From: Companilactobacillus ginsenosidimutans
GTDB lineage: Bacteria > Bacillota > Bacilli > Lactobacillales > Lactobacillaceae
NCBI RefSeq assembly: GCF_001050475.1
Contig: NZ_CP012034.1
Location: forward strand, 434,001-498,000
Reading direction: 5' to 3'
Length of the DNA: 64,000 nt
In this document: positions 17,782 to 26,941 of the stretch, in pieces
Numbering within the stretch: position 1 is the stretch's first letter
Layout: each line of letters opens with the position of its first letter
The notes under the pieces: model-generated
What the model was told of the DNA's origin: nothing
Database searches by the model: none
What the model saw: only the letters and a program-made list of their open reading frames with translations
Program-made: the position numbers and the translations under genes

Positions 17782-18507
17782 ATGGAAAAATTGAAATTAG
17801 TATTAACTGATTTTGAGGGTCCAATTGATTTATTATTACATTTAATCAAAGAATCAAAGATAGACATTTATGACATCCCTATTGCTGATATTACTCAACA
17901 ATACTTGGACTACTTAAATAATATGAAAGTGCTGCAGCTCGATATCGCTGGTGATTATCTGGTTATGGCATCTACTTTGATGTCCATTAAGAGTAAACTT
18001 TTGTTACCAAAGGCTCCGGATGAGATAGATGAAAATATTGATGTCGAAGATCCTCGTGATGCGTTAGTATCACAGTTGTTAACCTATCAAACCTTCAAAC
18101 ATGTTGCAGAATATTTTGAAGAAAAAGAAGCCTCTAGAAGTAAGCTACATGATAAAGAACCCAGTGTTCCTAAAACACAATTGGAACAGTTTTTGTTGCC
18201 AGGTTCTGTCGCAATTTCTGATTTGGCTAGTGTTTATTCAGAATTACTACAAAACCAAATCAAGCACGGTCCCAAAACCGAAATGGTTGAAAATGAAACT
18301 ATTTCAATTGAGGCAGCTCAAGAATCGATTTTATCGAAATTATCTAAACACAGACGAATTACATTTAAATCATTACTCAAAATTGGACATGGGGTTGAAG
18401 AAGTGGTTACCGACTTTATGGCGATTTTGGAGATGGTTCGTAATCAACAAATAATCGCTCATCAAGAGAGCCTTGAGAGTGAGTTAATTATTGAATTGAG
18501 GAATTAA
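17782..18507 (+). CDS. scpA: Segregation and condensation protein A
   Basis: The kleisin subunit (241 aa) of the SMC-ScpA-ScpB condensin, which organises and segregates chromosomes. The N-terminus LVLTDFEGPIDLLLHLIKESKIDIYDIPIADITQQYL is the family hallmark that binds the SMC neck. A linker with ENIDVEDPRDALVSQLL follows, and a C-terminal winged helix (SKHRRITFKSLLKIG near residue 190) contacts the SMC cap. It begins at the base after the ribT stop and is followed 2 bp later by scpB, which fits co-expression. Confidence 0.96.
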   Translation: MEKLKLVLTDFEGPIDLLLHLIKESKIDIYDIPIADITQQYLDYLNNMKVLQLDIAGDYLVMASTLMSIKSKLLLPKAPDEIDENIDVEDPRDALVSQLLTYQTFKHVAEYFEEKEASRSKLHDKEPSVPKTQLEQFLLPGSVAISDLASVYSELLQNQIKHGPKTEMVENETISIEAAQESILSKLSKHRRITFKSLLKIGHGVEEVVTDFMAILEMVRNQQIIAHQESLESELIIELRN

Positions 18508-18509
18508 TA

Positions 18510-19085
18510 GTGTATCAAGCAGAAATTATGGCATTATTATTTGTTGCCGGAGATCAAGGTGTAAGTGAAAGTGATCTTGCTGGACTAATTGAAATAGATA
18601 AATCAGCAATTAGACAAAATTTAGAACAGTTAGAGATTAAGCTTACAAACGATAAGTCATCAGGAATAAAATTAGTTAACTATAATAAAATCTATAAACT
18701 GGTTACTAAGAGTGAATATGCTGATATTCTGACTAGATTTTTCAAATCTGGATTAGGAACAAAACTTAGTCAGGCTGCGCTAGAAGTGTTGTCAATTGTT
18801 GCATATAAGCAACCTATTACAAGAATTGAAATTGATGATATTCGTGGAGTTCAAAGCTCGGGAAGCGTCAATACTTTGGTGGCTCGAAAACTTATTAAAG
18901 AAAATGGTAAAAAGGATGTTCCTGGACACCCTAATTTGTATGTTGTGACAGATTATTTCTTTAATTATTTTGGCATTAAAAGCCTCGATGAAATGCCTAA
19001 GATTGAAAACTTTGAGACTCCTCAAGGTAATATTGATTTGTTTGATAATGTTGGTGACACTAATTCAGATGATCAACAAGAATAA
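18510..19085 (+). CDS. scpB: Segregation and condensation protein B
   Basis: A 191-aa ScpB with two winged-helix domains that binds ScpA as a dimer in the condensin complex. Typical segments are ALLFVAGDQGVSESDLA at the N-terminus, LSQAALEVLSIVAYKQPITR near residue 90 and DDIRGVQSSGSVNTLVARKLI. The start is GTG at 18510, with GAGG in the tail of scpA. A GC hairpin with a T-run follows at 19100-19130. Confidence 0.95.
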   Translation: MYQAEIMALLFVAGDQGVSESDLAGLIEIDKSAIRQNLEQLEIKLTNDKSSGIKLVNYNKIYKLVTKSEYADILTRFFKSGLGTKLSQAALEVLSIVAYKQPITRIEIDDIRGVQSSGSVNTLVARKLIKENGKKDVPGHPNLYVVTDYFFNYFGIKSLDEMPKIENFETPQGNIDLFDNVGDTNSDDQQE

Positions 19086-19099
19086 ATTTTATAAAAGTG

Positions 19100-19130
19100 C
19101 GCGACATTCAGTCTTGGATGTGGCGTTTTT
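19100..19130 (+). terminator. Probable terminator after scpB
   Basis: GCGACATTC and GGATGTGGC pair with one internal mismatch and one wobble, followed by GTTTTT. rluB lies about 100 bp further on and would need its own promoter. Confidence 0.5.
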
Positions 19131-19228
19131 AAGTTGGTGGGAATTGTTGCACTAGTAGATTGCAATCTATACAATGAAACAGAAGAGAAATTAAGTTAAA
19201 TTATAAATTTCCGTTGAGGGGTAAATAA

Positions 19229-19957
19229 ATGAATACAGAAAAAGTTCGCTTACAAAAGGCGATGTCTGATGCCGGAGTTGCATCCAGAAGGAAATCCGAG
19301 CAAATGATTGCTGATGGCGAAGTAGTTGTTAATGGAAAAGTTGTCAGAGAGATGGGCGTCAAGGTCGATAGTCACGATAAGATTGAGGTTAATGGTGTTC
19401 CGATAAGATCTGAGAAAAAACGTTACATTTTGATGTACAAGCCTAGAGGCGTCATCTCGGCCGTTAAAGATGACAAGGATCGTAAGGTTATTACCGATTT
19501 GCTAAAAGAAGACGTTCCTGAACGTGTGTATCCAATTGGAAGACTAGATTATGATACTTCGGGGATTATTCTCTTGACTAACGATGGGGATTTTGCGAAC
19601 AAACTAATGCATCCTAAGTATCATGTTGACAAGGTCTATGTCGCAAAAGTTCAGGGATTTTTATCAACTGAAGAGATCAAAAAGGTTGAAGCTGGTATCA
19701 AATTTAAAGATTATACTTCAGCACCAGCTAAATTACGTGTGATGTCAAAAGATACTAAAAAGAATACTTCGATTGTTCGACTGACAATTCATGAAGGCCA
19801 CAATCATCAAGTAAAAAACATGTTCCAAGCCGTTGGACATCCAGTGTCAAAACTTGCTCGTGAGCAATATGGATTCTTGAATTTGGAAGGCTTAGTTTCT
19901 GGAAGATATCGTAACTTAACACGTCAAGAAGTTGCTCTGTTGAAGGAAAGAAAGTAA
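19229..19957 (+). CDS. rluB: 23S rRNA pseudouridine synthase RluB-type
   Basis: A 242-aa pseudouridine synthase of the RsuA/RluB class. An N-terminal S4 RNA-binding domain (RLQKAMSDAGVASRRKSEQMIADGEVVVNG) is followed by the catalytic domain with the aspartate in PIGRLDYDTSGIILLTNDGDFANKL near residue 105. The EGHNHQVKNMFQAVGHPVSKL block is also typical. Assignment to the RluB position (U2605 of 23S rRNA) rests on length and the usual place after scpB. GAGGGG precedes the ATG. Confidence 0.9.
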   Translation: MNTEKVRLQKAMSDAGVASRRKSEQMIADGEVVVNGKVVREMGVKVDSHDKIEVNGVPIRSEKKRYILMYKPRGVISAVKDDKDRKVITDLLKEDVPERVYPIGRLDYDTSGIILLTNDGDFANKLMHPKYHVDKVYVAKVQGFLSTEEIKKVEAGIKFKDYTSAPAKLRVMSKDTKKNTSIVRLTIHEGHNHQVKNMFQAVGHPVSKLAREQYGFLNLEGLVSGRYRNLTRQEVALLKERK

Positions 19958-19990
19958 TCTGATATAGTGAAGTTATTAATTAAATAGTTG

Positions 19991-20103
19991 GTTTTCAGGG
20001 CAGGGTGTAATTCCCGACCGGCGGTACAGTCCGCTACCCAGTTTTTACTGGTTGAATAGGTGAAACTCCTATACCGATAGTTAAAGTCTAGATGGAAGAA
20101 AAC
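19991..20103 (+). promoter_or_regulatory. FMN riboswitch (RFN element)
   Basis: The conserved RFN core is present: CAGGGCAGGGTGTAATTCCC, GACCGGCGGTA, AGTCCGC and ATACCGATAGTTAAAGTC with GATGGAAGAA at the end. Stem P1 is GTTTTC (19991-19996) with GAAAAC (20098-20103). The 3' arm of P1 can instead pair within AAAACAGA/TCTGTTTT (20099-20118), the likely switching helix. FMN binding should lower ribU expression. Confidence 0.93.
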
Positions 20104-20178
20104 AGAGGAAGGTCTGTTTTGGTACGCCCAAAATGGGTCTTTTTTTCTTCGGGGATCAACGAGAGAGGTTGATTGTTA
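20104..20178 (+). terminator. Riboswitch expression platform of ribU
   Basis: After the aptamer a short hairpin CCCA-AAA-TGGG (20127-20136) is followed by TCTTTTTTTC, a weak intrinsic terminator. Further on ATCAAC/GTTGAT (20156-20174) forms a small hairpin that places the purine-rich GAGAGAG ribosome binding site in its loop. Both transcriptional and translational control are possible. Confidence 0.55.
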
Positions 20179-20732
20179 TGGGAAAAAGTACAACGAAGTT
20201 TCACAATTTAATTGGAGTTTCAATATTGTCAGCGTTAGCTGCCATTATTATGTTTTTCGAGTTTCCAGTATTAATTTGGTTACCATTTCTGAAAGTCGAT
20301 TTAAGCGATATTGTGACGCTTATTGGTTCATTAACATTTGGTCCAGTTGGCGGTACAGCAATTGCATTCATTAAAGCTTTGTGCCACTGGATCATCACTG
20401 GTCAAGGCGTCGCAGGGATGATAGGCGATTTTTCAAATTTTGTTGGTGGAGTTAGTTTATTAATTCCTTTTACTTATTTTTGGAAGCGTGACAAAAAAGT
20501 TATGGCAGTAGTTTCGAGTGTAATTACAATGACTATCATCATGTCATTACTCAACTTATTCGTCGTAATGCCTTTGTACATCAATGTTGTTGGTATGAAA
20601 CTAAATATGGGTATTCCGCAATATGTTGCTACCGGAGTTATTCCATTTAATATCATTAAGTCATTAATCGCTTGTGCAGGTACGATCATTGTTTATCCAA
20701 GACTGAAAGGTCATTTGAATTTTCAGTACTAA
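20178..20732 (+). CDS. ribU: Riboflavin ECF transporter substrate-binding subunit
   Basis: A 184-aa membrane S-component that captures riboflavin for the shared ECF ATPase module (encoded elsewhere). It has six predicted helices and the family segments PFLKVDLSDIVTLIGSLTFG near residue 40 and GVAGMIGDFSNFVGG near residue 85. The ATG at 20178 fits the AGAGG site; the longer frame from 20133 runs through the riboswitch platform and is wrong. The upstream FMN riboswitch confirms the substrate. No riboflavin biosynthesis operon is present here, so the cell may rely on uptake. Confidence 0.95.
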   Translation: MGKSTTKFHNLIGVSILSALAAIIMFFEFPVLIWLPFLKVDLSDIVTLIGSLTFGPVGGTAIAFIKALCHWIITGQGVAGMIGDFSNFVGGVSLLIPFTYFWKRDKKVMAVVSSVITMTIIMSLLNLFVVMPLYINVVGMKLNMGIPQYVATGVIPFNIIKSLIACAGTIIVYPRLKGHLNFQY

Positions 20733-20817
20733 TAAGGCATTTTTAACATTCTTTTAATAAAAAGTTTAACTTAATATGCTATCCTTAGTAGGATAGAAAT
20801 TAGGAGGTTGAATTTTA

Positions 20818-21852
20818 ATGCCCGAGAATAACAATAAAAATACTTCCGGTTCAAAAGTCCCTGCTTCAACAGAGGGTTTGAGTCGAAAGGGTTCAGTCAG
20901 CCCGGAGGATTTAAGAAAGTACAATTTAGTACCTTCAGATAGTGATACAACTCCAGCAAACACTGAAAGTGTTGTTGGTAAGGATGTAGGAACTAGTTCA
21001 GATTTTGTTAATAACGTTCCTCGTTCAAATCCCAATACGGCTAATCAAAACTCAGATGAAAACATCGATCATTTACAAGCAAGCAAACAAAATGACGAAA
21101 TGAAGACTGCAGCAGCAGTTGGTGCCGGAGTCGCAGCTGGTTCTGCTATGAGCAAGAATAATAACACTCAAGCTGACTCAACTACTTCACAACCAGATAC
21201 ACGTGAAGAGGCCGATGGTGGAAAGCCATGGGAAAACAAATTTGATTCTGATGAAGATGAATCAGGTCATGTTTCTCGTGCTGTAAGTAAAAGCAAACAG
21301 CGTGGTAATCACACATTAGTTGCTATCTTAGTCATCATTTTGATTGCATTAATGTTCATTCCCGTTACTTTGTATTTTGTCCGTGGTGACAACAATGGAA
21401 GTAATCTTGGTAGTGATCAAACTGAACAATCAGTTGAAAAGCAAGATAAAGATACTGCAAAAAAGTCAACTTCAAAGAAGAAGTCATCTACTAAAAAGAC
21501 AACTCCTAAGAAAAAGGCTAGTAGTACTAAGAAGAAATCTAGCAGTAAGTCAAGCTCAGGTACTGTAAACGAAAATACTGATAATAGTACAGCTGCTGAC
21601 CAATCTAACCAAGCTGCACAAACTGATAACTCAGCACAACAGACTCAAGATAGTTCTTCAACTGCTGCTTCTGATAATGCTTCTGGATCAGCATCTGGCT
21701 CTGGTCAAAGTGGTGCAAGTTATGCCACAGTTGGACAAGGTCAAGGTTGGTATCGTGTTGCGGTAAACAACGGACTTTCAATTGAACAACTTAAAGGATT
21801 GAATCCTGGTGTGACAAACTTAGCTCCAGGTACACAATTACGCATAAAATAA
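20818..21852 (+). CDS. Membrane-anchored LysM surface protein (SAG1386/EF1546-like)
   Basis: 344 aa in three parts: an acidic, disordered cytoplasmic N-terminus (residues 1-160); one membrane helix (LVAILVIILIALMFIPVTLYF, about 164-186) after a basic KSKQRGNH stop; and a long low-complexity Lys/Ser/Thr/Gln linker. It ends in a LysM-like domain (GWYRVAVNNGLSIEQLKGLN to LAPGTQLRI, residues 305-344) that would bind peptidoglycan. This plan matches the SAG1386/EF1546 family of surface proteins next to cmk in streptococci and enterococci; its function is unknown to me. AGGAGG lies 8 bp before the ATG, and a terminator follows. Confidence 0.8.
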   Translation: MPENNNKNTSGSKVPASTEGLSRKGSVSPEDLRKYNLVPSDSDTTPANTESVVGKDVGTSSDFVNNVPRSNPNTANQNSDENIDHLQASKQNDEMKTAAAVGAGVAAGSAMSKNNNTQADSTTSQPDTREEADGGKPWENKFDSDEDESGHVSRAVSKSKQRGNHTLVAILVIILIALMFIPVTLYFVRGDNNGSNLGSDQTEQSVEKQDKDTAKKSTSKKKSSTKKTTPKKKASSTKKKSSSKSSSGTVNENTDNSTAADQSNQAAQTDNSAQQTQDSSSTAASDNASGSASGSGQSGASYATVGQGQGWYRVAVNNGLSIEQLKGLNPGVTNLAPGTQLRIK

Positions 21853-21859
21853 TGTAAAA

Positions 21860-21888
21860 TGAAAGACAGGTGATTTCCTGTCTTTTTT
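21860..21888 (+). terminator. Terminator after the LysM gene
   Basis: AAAGACAGG and CCTGTCTTT pair around TGATTT with T-rich sequence after. Confidence 0.85.
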
Positions 21889-21915
21889 ATTTTTTTTAAG
21901 TAGGTGTAAATAATT

Positions 21916-22575
21916 ATGCAAATAGCAATCGATGGACCAGCATCAGCTGGAAAAAGTACAATCGCAAAATTAATAGCCAAAAACCTTAATTTCGTGTATT
22001 GTGACACTGGAGCAATGTATCGTGCAGTGACGTTACTTGCAAAAAACCATAAAATAGATTATGGTGATGTGTCTGGAATTTTAGATTTAATGAACAAACA
22101 TAGCATCAAGTTCCTTAATACTGATAAGGGTCAAGATGTATTATTAGATGATGTAAATGTCTCCAATGAAATTCGTAGTGAGGTAATTACGAATAACGTT
22201 TCCCAAGTATCAGCCATCAAAGAAGTTCGTGAGCAATTGGTTGAAATGCAAAGAAAACTTGCTAATGATGCAAATATTGTTATGGACGGAAGAGATATTG
22301 GAACTACAGTTTTACCTGATGCAGAAGTCAAAATATTTTTGATTGCTAGTGTAAAAGTTAGAGCTGAACGTAGATATAAAGAAAATGTTGAACGTGGAAT
22401 TAATACTTCTCTAAAAATTTTGGAGGATGAAATTGAAGCGCGAGATTATAAAGATTCTCATCGTAAAATTTCACCCCTTAAAAAGGCTGAAGACGCAATC
22501 GAAGTTGATACTTCAGATATGAGTATTGAACAAGTGGTAAATAAAGTTTCAGAAATTGTAAATTCAAAGAAATAA
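21916..22575 (+). CDS. cmk: Cytidylate kinase
   Basis: A 219-aa CMP/dCMP kinase. P-loop IDGPASAGKSTIAKLIAK (residues 4-21), YCDTGAMYRAVTL, MDGRDIGTTVLPDAEVKIFL near residue 118 and RAERRYKENVERG identify it. The ATG follows GTAGGTG. In most lactobacilli an S1-type gene (rpsA/ypfD) sits between cmk and der; here der starts only 12 bp after cmk. Confidence 0.97.
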   Translation: MQIAIDGPASAGKSTIAKLIAKNLNFVYCDTGAMYRAVTLLAKNHKIDYGDVSGILDLMNKHSIKFLNTDKGQDVLLDDVNVSNEIRSEVITNNVSQVSAIKEVREQLVEMQRKLANDANIVMDGRDIGTTVLPDAEVKIFLIASVKVRAERRYKENVERGINTSLKILEDEIEARDYKDSHRKISPLKKAEDAIEVDTSDMSIEQVVNKVSEIVNSKK

Positions 22576-22587
22576 GGAGGCATGCAT

Positions 22588-23901
22588 ATGGCCGTTCCAG
22601 TAGTAGCTTTAGTAGGTAGACCAAACGTTGGTAAATCAACGATTTTTAATCGAATTATCAATGAAAGACTATCAATTGTCGAGGACACTCCAGGTGTTAC
22701 TCGTGACAGAATCTATGCCCGAGCAAGTTGGCTGGGTAAAGAATTCAGACTTATCGATACCGGTGGTATTGATATGTCAGATGAACCAATGACAGTACAA
22801 ATTAAGAATCAGGCTGAAATTGCTATTGATGAAGCAGACGTCATCGTCTTTATCGTTAATGGTCAAAACAGTGTAACCAAAGAAGATGAAGATGTTGCTA
22901 AGATCCTTTATCGTACAAAAAAGCCAGTTATTTTAGCAGTTAATAAGGCTGATAATCCTGAGCAACGTCAAACAATTTATGACTTCTATTCTCTTGGGTT
23001 CGGCGATCCAAATCCAGTATCAGGTTCACAGGGAACTGGTTTAGGTGACTTGCTGGATGAAGTGGTAAAGGCGTTTCCAACTGAGGACACTCACGAAGTT
23101 GACGATTCAATCAAGTTCAGTTTTATTGGTCGTCCTAACGTTGGTAAATCATCATTGGTAAATGCCATTTTGGGTGACGATCGTGTTATCGTTTCTAATA
23201 TGGAAGGTACAACTCGTGATGCTATTGATACAAAGTATTACGATGAGCGTTTAGAAAAAGAATTCACTATGATCGATACGGCTGGTATTAGAAAACGTGG
23301 TAAAGTTTACGAAAATACTGAGAAGTATTCAGTACTCCGTGCGTTAAGTGCCATCGATAAATCAGATGTAGTTTGTGTTGTTCTTAATGCTGAAGAGGGT
23401 ATTCGTGAACAAGATAAGCGAGTTGCAGGATATGCACACAACGCCGGTAAGGGTGTAATTATTGTCGTTAATAAGTGGGATGCTTTGAAAAAAGATACTC
23501 ACACGATGCGGGACTTTGAGAACCAAATACGTGATCAATTTCAATATTTGTCATACGCACCAATTCTATTTACATCTGCCATTAAGGGTCAACGATTAGA
23601 AAAGATTCCAGAATTGGTTACAAAAGTTTATGATAACCGTCATCGTAGAATTCAATCTGCAATGCTAAATGATTTATTGTTGAGAGCAACTTCAATTGCA
23701 CCAACTCCTGTAGTTAATGGTAAAAGATTGAGAATTTACTACATGACTCAAGTTGCAATTCAACCACCAACATTTGTTGTTTTTGTTAATGACAATGAAT
23801 TATTACATTTCTCATACGAAAGATTCTTGATTAATCAATTAAGAGATACATTTGATTTTGAAGGAACACCAATCAAGATTTTACCAAGAAAGCGTAAGTA
23901 G
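22588..23901 (+). CDS. der: Ribosome biogenesis GTPase Der (EngA)
   Basis: A 437-aa tandem GTPase needed for assembly of the 50S subunit. The two P-loops are [14 protein letters not shown] (residue 10 on) and [14 protein letters not shown] (near 182). The two DTxG motifs are LIDTGGID and [16 protein letters not shown] and NKWD give base specificity, and a KH-like domain ends the protein ([19 protein letters not shown]). The ATG at 22588 is 7 bp after AGGAGG; the in-frame ATG at 22582 is too close to it. Confidence 0.97.
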   Translation: MAVPVVALVGRPNVGKSTIFNRIINERLSIVEDTPGVTRDRIYARASWLGKEFRLIDTGGIDMSDEPMTVQIKNQAEIAIDEADVIVFIVNGQNSVTKEDEDVAKILYRTKKPVILAVNKADNPEQRQTIYDFYSLGFGDPNPVSGSQGTGLGDLLDEVVKAFPTEDTHEVDDSIKFSFIGRPNVGKSSLVNAILGDDRVIVSNMEGTTRDAIDTKYYDERLEKEFTMIDTAGIRKRGKVYENTEKYSVLRALSAIDKSDVVCVVLNAEEGIREQDKRVAGYAHNAGKGVIIVVNKWDALKKDTHTMRDFENQIRDQFQYLSYAPILFTSAIKGQRLEKIPELVTKVYDNRHRRIQSAMLNDLLLRATSIAPTPVVNGKRLRIYYMTQVAIQPPTFVVFVNDNELLHFSYERFLINQLRDTFDFEGTPIKILPRKRK

Positions 23902-23982
23902 CAGTATTTGAGTGGATATTCAGAAAATTGATGAAAATATTAATAAAAATACTTAATTTTGGAGCTTTTGGCGGTTAAACGC

Positions 23983-24011
23983 TTGTCTAATGCCCATTGC
24001 TATGGTATTTT
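23983..24011 (+). promoter_or_regulatory. hup promoter
   Basis: -35 TTGTCT, 17-bp spacer, -10 TATTTT. The gene starts 78 bp downstream behind a very strong CCGGAGG ribosome binding site. Confidence 0.5.
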
Positions 24012-24089
24012 TGTTATTGGAATGATGAACACCACGTCAATTGTTCATAGTTTCTAAAAAAATTTTTTTATCTCCGGAGGTTATCACAT

Positions 24090-24365
24090 ATGGCAAACAA
24101 AGCAGAACTTATCGATAGTGTTGCTACTAAAACAGGATTGACAAAGAAAGACGCTACTTCAGCAGTAGACGCAGTATTTGAATCAATTCAAGAAAACTTA
24201 TCAGAAGGAAACAAAGTACAATTAATTGGCTTTGGTAACTTCGAAGTTCGTCAACGTGCTGCACGTAAAGGACGTAACCCACAAACAGGTGAAGAAATTA
24301 AGATTCCTGCAAGCAAAGTACCTGCATTCAAACCAGGTAAAGCATTGAAGGATTCAGTTAAATAG
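24090..24365 (+). CDS. hup: DNA-binding protein HU
   Basis: A 91-aa histone-like protein that bends and compacts DNA as a dimer. Family features are [49 protein letters not shown] with the proline-bearing beta arm, and [14 protein letters not shown] at the end. It has its own promoter and terminator (24381-24403) and sits after der as in other Firmicutes. Confidence 0.98.
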   Translation: MANKAELIDSVATKTGLTKKDATSAVDAVFESIQENLSEGNKVQLIGFGNFEVRQRAARKGRNPQTGEEIKIPASKVPAFKPGKALKDSVK

Positions 24366-24380
24366 TATTATTTCTTGGGG

Positions 24381-24403
24381 GCGGTCGTATGACCGCTTTT
24401 TTT
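24381..24403 (+). terminator. hup terminator
   Basis: GCGGTC-GTAT-GACCGC followed by seven T. Confidence 0.92.
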
Positions 24404-24435
24404 ATTGAAAACTTTTTTATTTTGGAGGAGACAAA

Positions 24436-25683
24436 ATGAGCAAAGCAGATGAAGTTATTGAAACAATTGACGCCGGTGATTTTACAGATGTGGATGGATT
24501 AATCCAAGAATCACTTGAACAAGATGATGATCAAACAAAATTCTCATTAGCTGAAACATTATTGAGCCGAGGGTTGTCTGTTCAGGCCAAAGTGGTATAT
24601 CAGCATTTATTAGAACTATATCCTGATGAAGGACAAATTTTATCAAGATTGGCAGAAATTGCAGTTTCAGATGGAAATTCTGATCAAGCACTTAATTATA
24701 TTTCGGAGATTGAGCCTGATTCTCCTTCATATGCTGAAAATTTGCTAGTCTCAGCTGATATTTATCAATCTCAAGGAATGTACGAGGTTAGTGAACAAAA
24801 GCTGTTAGAGGGCGTACGTAAGTATCCTGAAGAAGATGTTTTTAGATTTGCGATTGCTGAATTGTATTTTGATGAAAATAAATTTGCTAAAGCCATCGTA
24901 TTCTACAATTTCTTATTGGATGATGGAATTGAAGAATATTCAGGTATTTCTCTGAAGTTGCGTAAATCCAGTTCGTTAGCGGGAATGGGCAAGTATGAAG
25001 AGGCAATTACTGAATTTGAACAATTGAATGCAATTGAATTAAACGAAGATGCCCAATATCAATTAGGATTTTTGTATAATCAAGTTAAGAACTATAATAA
25101 ATCTATTGCAACTCTTGAGAAACTCTTGGATGTTAACCGCGATTATCCAACTGCTTATGTTGTTTTGGCTGATGATTATTTAAATATTAAAAATAATGAA
25201 CAAGCTTTCAAGTATGCACAATTAGGATTAAACCTAAATGAACTAGACGAAAGATTGTATGAGACCGCTTTTGATGCGGGTGTTTCTGAGAATCCCGAAG
25301 AGGCACTCAACATTATTAACAAAGGTATTAAATCAGTTGAACATCCCTTAACTTTAATTATCAGATTGAGTGATTTCTATATTACTCATGGTCAATATAA
25401 AAATAATCTTGATTTGTTAGAGAGTGTTGATATTAACAATAATCCAAAGCTAATTTGGAATTTAGCAAAGTCATATTATGAAACTGATGATTTGTCCAAG
25501 GCTCAAGAAAATATTGGTTTGGTCTTTGACGAGTATAAAGATAACCTGGACTTTTTGAATGATATGATCGATATTTTGAGAAGCACCGGTGATAAGCCAG
25601 CACTAAAAGCAGCATTAAAACTATACTTACGTCAAAATCCTGATGACGAAGATATGCAAAATCTATTAGATCAAATGGGGTAA
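24436..25683 (+). CDS. Tetratricopeptide repeat protein
   Basis: A 415-aa soluble protein made of TPR-like helical pairs throughout (for example ALNYISEIEPDSPSYAENLL, KAIVFYNFLLDDGIEEYSG, YNKSIATLEKLLDVNRDYPT). No signal peptide or enzymatic motif is visible. A TPR gene at this place between hup and cca is common in lactobacilli and bacilli (YpiA-type). It probably serves as a protein-interaction scaffold; the partner is unknown. GGAGGAG precedes the ATG. cca follows 4 bp later, so they form an operon. Confidence 0.85.
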   Translation: MSKADEVIETIDAGDFTDVDGLIQESLEQDDDQTKFSLAETLLSRGLSVQAKVVYQHLLELYPDEGQILSRLAEIAVSDGNSDQALNYISEIEPDSPSYAENLLVSADIYQSQGMYEVSEQKLLEGVRKYPEEDVFRFAIAELYFDENKFAKAIVFYNFLLDDGIEEYSGISLKLRKSSSLAGMGKYEEAITEFEQLNAIELNEDAQYQLGFLYNQVKNYNKSIATLEKLLDVNRDYPTAYVVLADDYLNIKNNEQAFKYAQLGLNLNELDERLYETAFDAGVSENPEEALNIINKGIKSVEHPLTLIIRLSDFYITHGQYKNNLDLLESVDINNNPKLIWNLAKSYYETDDLSKAQENIGLVFDEYKDNLDFLNDMIDILRSTGDKPALKAALKLYLRQNPDDEDMQNLLDQMG

Positions 25684-25687
25684 TTAA

Positions 25688-26887
25688 ATGCGACTTAAAG
25701 AACTTCCTTTAGACTTTCAACAGGCACTGCCTATCTTAAAAATGATTGAGGATGCTGGCTACGAAGCGTACTTCGTAGGTGGTAGTGTTAGAGACCACAT
25801 TTTAGGTCTCCCAATCCACGATGTTGATATCGCCACTAGTGCCTATCCAGAGGAAATTAAGTCAATATTTAAACACACGATCGATACAGGTATTAAACAT
25901 GGAACCGTAACTGTTTTGATGGGGGATAATTCATATGAAATTACAACATTCAGAACAGAGTCTGGTTATCAGGATTATAGAAGGCCAGACAAAGTAACTT
26001 TTGTAAGGTCGCTTACGGATGATTTGAAACGACGTGACTTCACGATTAATGCTTTAGCAGTTGACCATAATGGTAATGTTGTGGACAAATTTGATGGGCT
26101 TACTGATTTGAAGAATCATTTGATAAAAGCAGTTGGGGTTGCGGATGAAAGATTTCATGAAGATGCTTTAAGAATGATGCGTGCAGTTAGGTTTCAATCA
26201 CAATTGAATTTCTCGATTGAAGATAAGACAGAACGTGCTATTGCTGATAACGCACATTTGCTATCAAAAATTGCGGTCGAACGTGTTCATGAAGAGTTTG
26301 TAAAAATGTTTTTTGGACAGTCTTGGAAAAATGGATTGTCAGATTTCTTGAGATTAAACTTATATGAATACTGTCCTGGATTTAAAGATAATTTACATGA
26401 ACTTTCAAAACTAGTTAAAGCACCAAACGTCAAAATGATTGATGAAACCATGATTTGGACAGCAATCGGATATGTTTTGGACCTTCATGGGGAAGAGCTT
26501 AATCATTTCTTACGTCAGTGGAAAGTTTCAAACAAAATCAGGGAAGATTGTCTATTAACAGAAAATCAATTAATTAATTTCAAGAATAAAGATTTTGATG
26601 TATGGAAAATATATAAACTTGGAATTACTAACATACCCCGTGTTGAGGCTCTTTGTGAGCTATTCAATGTCAAAATAAATATTGAGCAAATTGATAATAT
26701 AGTTTCAGAAATTCCGATAAAAAATTCACATTCTATGAAAATTACAGGAAAAGATGTCATTGATATCTTAGATATCAAACCAGGCCCTCAAATCGGTGAA
26801 TACATGGATATACTTGAAAAAGCCGTCGTTACGCAAACGGTTACAAATACCTATAAAGATTTACAAAGATATTTGTTAATATTGTAA
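25688..26887 (+). CDS. cca: CCA tRNA nucleotidyltransferase
   Basis: A 399-aa class II nucleotidyltransferase adding CCA to tRNA 3' ends without a template. The head carries YFVGGSVRDHILGLPIHDVDIATSA with the two catalytic aspartates. RRDFTINALAVDHNG and DEDAL/RMMRAVRFQSQLNF mark the neck, and EDKT--ERAIADNA follows. The body and tail are helical and less conserved. It follows the TPR gene closely. Assignment secure. Confidence 0.96.
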   Translation: MRLKELPLDFQQALPILKMIEDAGYEAYFVGGSVRDHILGLPIHDVDIATSAYPEEIKSIFKHTIDTGIKHGTVTVLMGDNSYEITTFRTESGYQDYRRPDKVTFVRSLTDDLKRRDFTINALAVDHNGNVVDKFDGLTDLKNHLIKAVGVADERFHEDALRMMRAVRFQSQLNFSIEDKTERAIADNAHLLSKIAVERVHEEFVKMFFGQSWKNGLSDFLRLNLYEYCPGFKDNLHELSKLVKAPNVKMIDETMIWTAIGYVLDLHGEELNHFLRQWKVSNKIREDCLLTENQLINFKNKDFDVWKIYKLGITNIPRVEALCELFNVKINIEQIDNIVSEIPIKNSHSMKITGKDVIDILDIKPGPQIGEYMDILEKAVVTQTVTNTYKDLQRYLLIL

Positions 26888-26902
26888 CAACCGTGGTATC
26901 AT
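26873..26902 (+). promoter_or_regulatory. Promoter of the gene at 26942
   Basis: -35 TTGTTA, 18-bp spacer, -10 TATCAT. It overlaps the last codons of cca. Confidence 0.5.
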
Positions 26903-26941
26903 AACTGTGTTAAGTATTTTAGTATTCGAAAGGGTGGTAAC

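Noticed and set aside
21460..21690. Low-complexity Lys/Ser/Thr tract in the LysM gene as a tandem DNA repeat
   Set aside because: The residues repeat loosely but the codons vary and no fixed repeat unit is seen; it is a linker.
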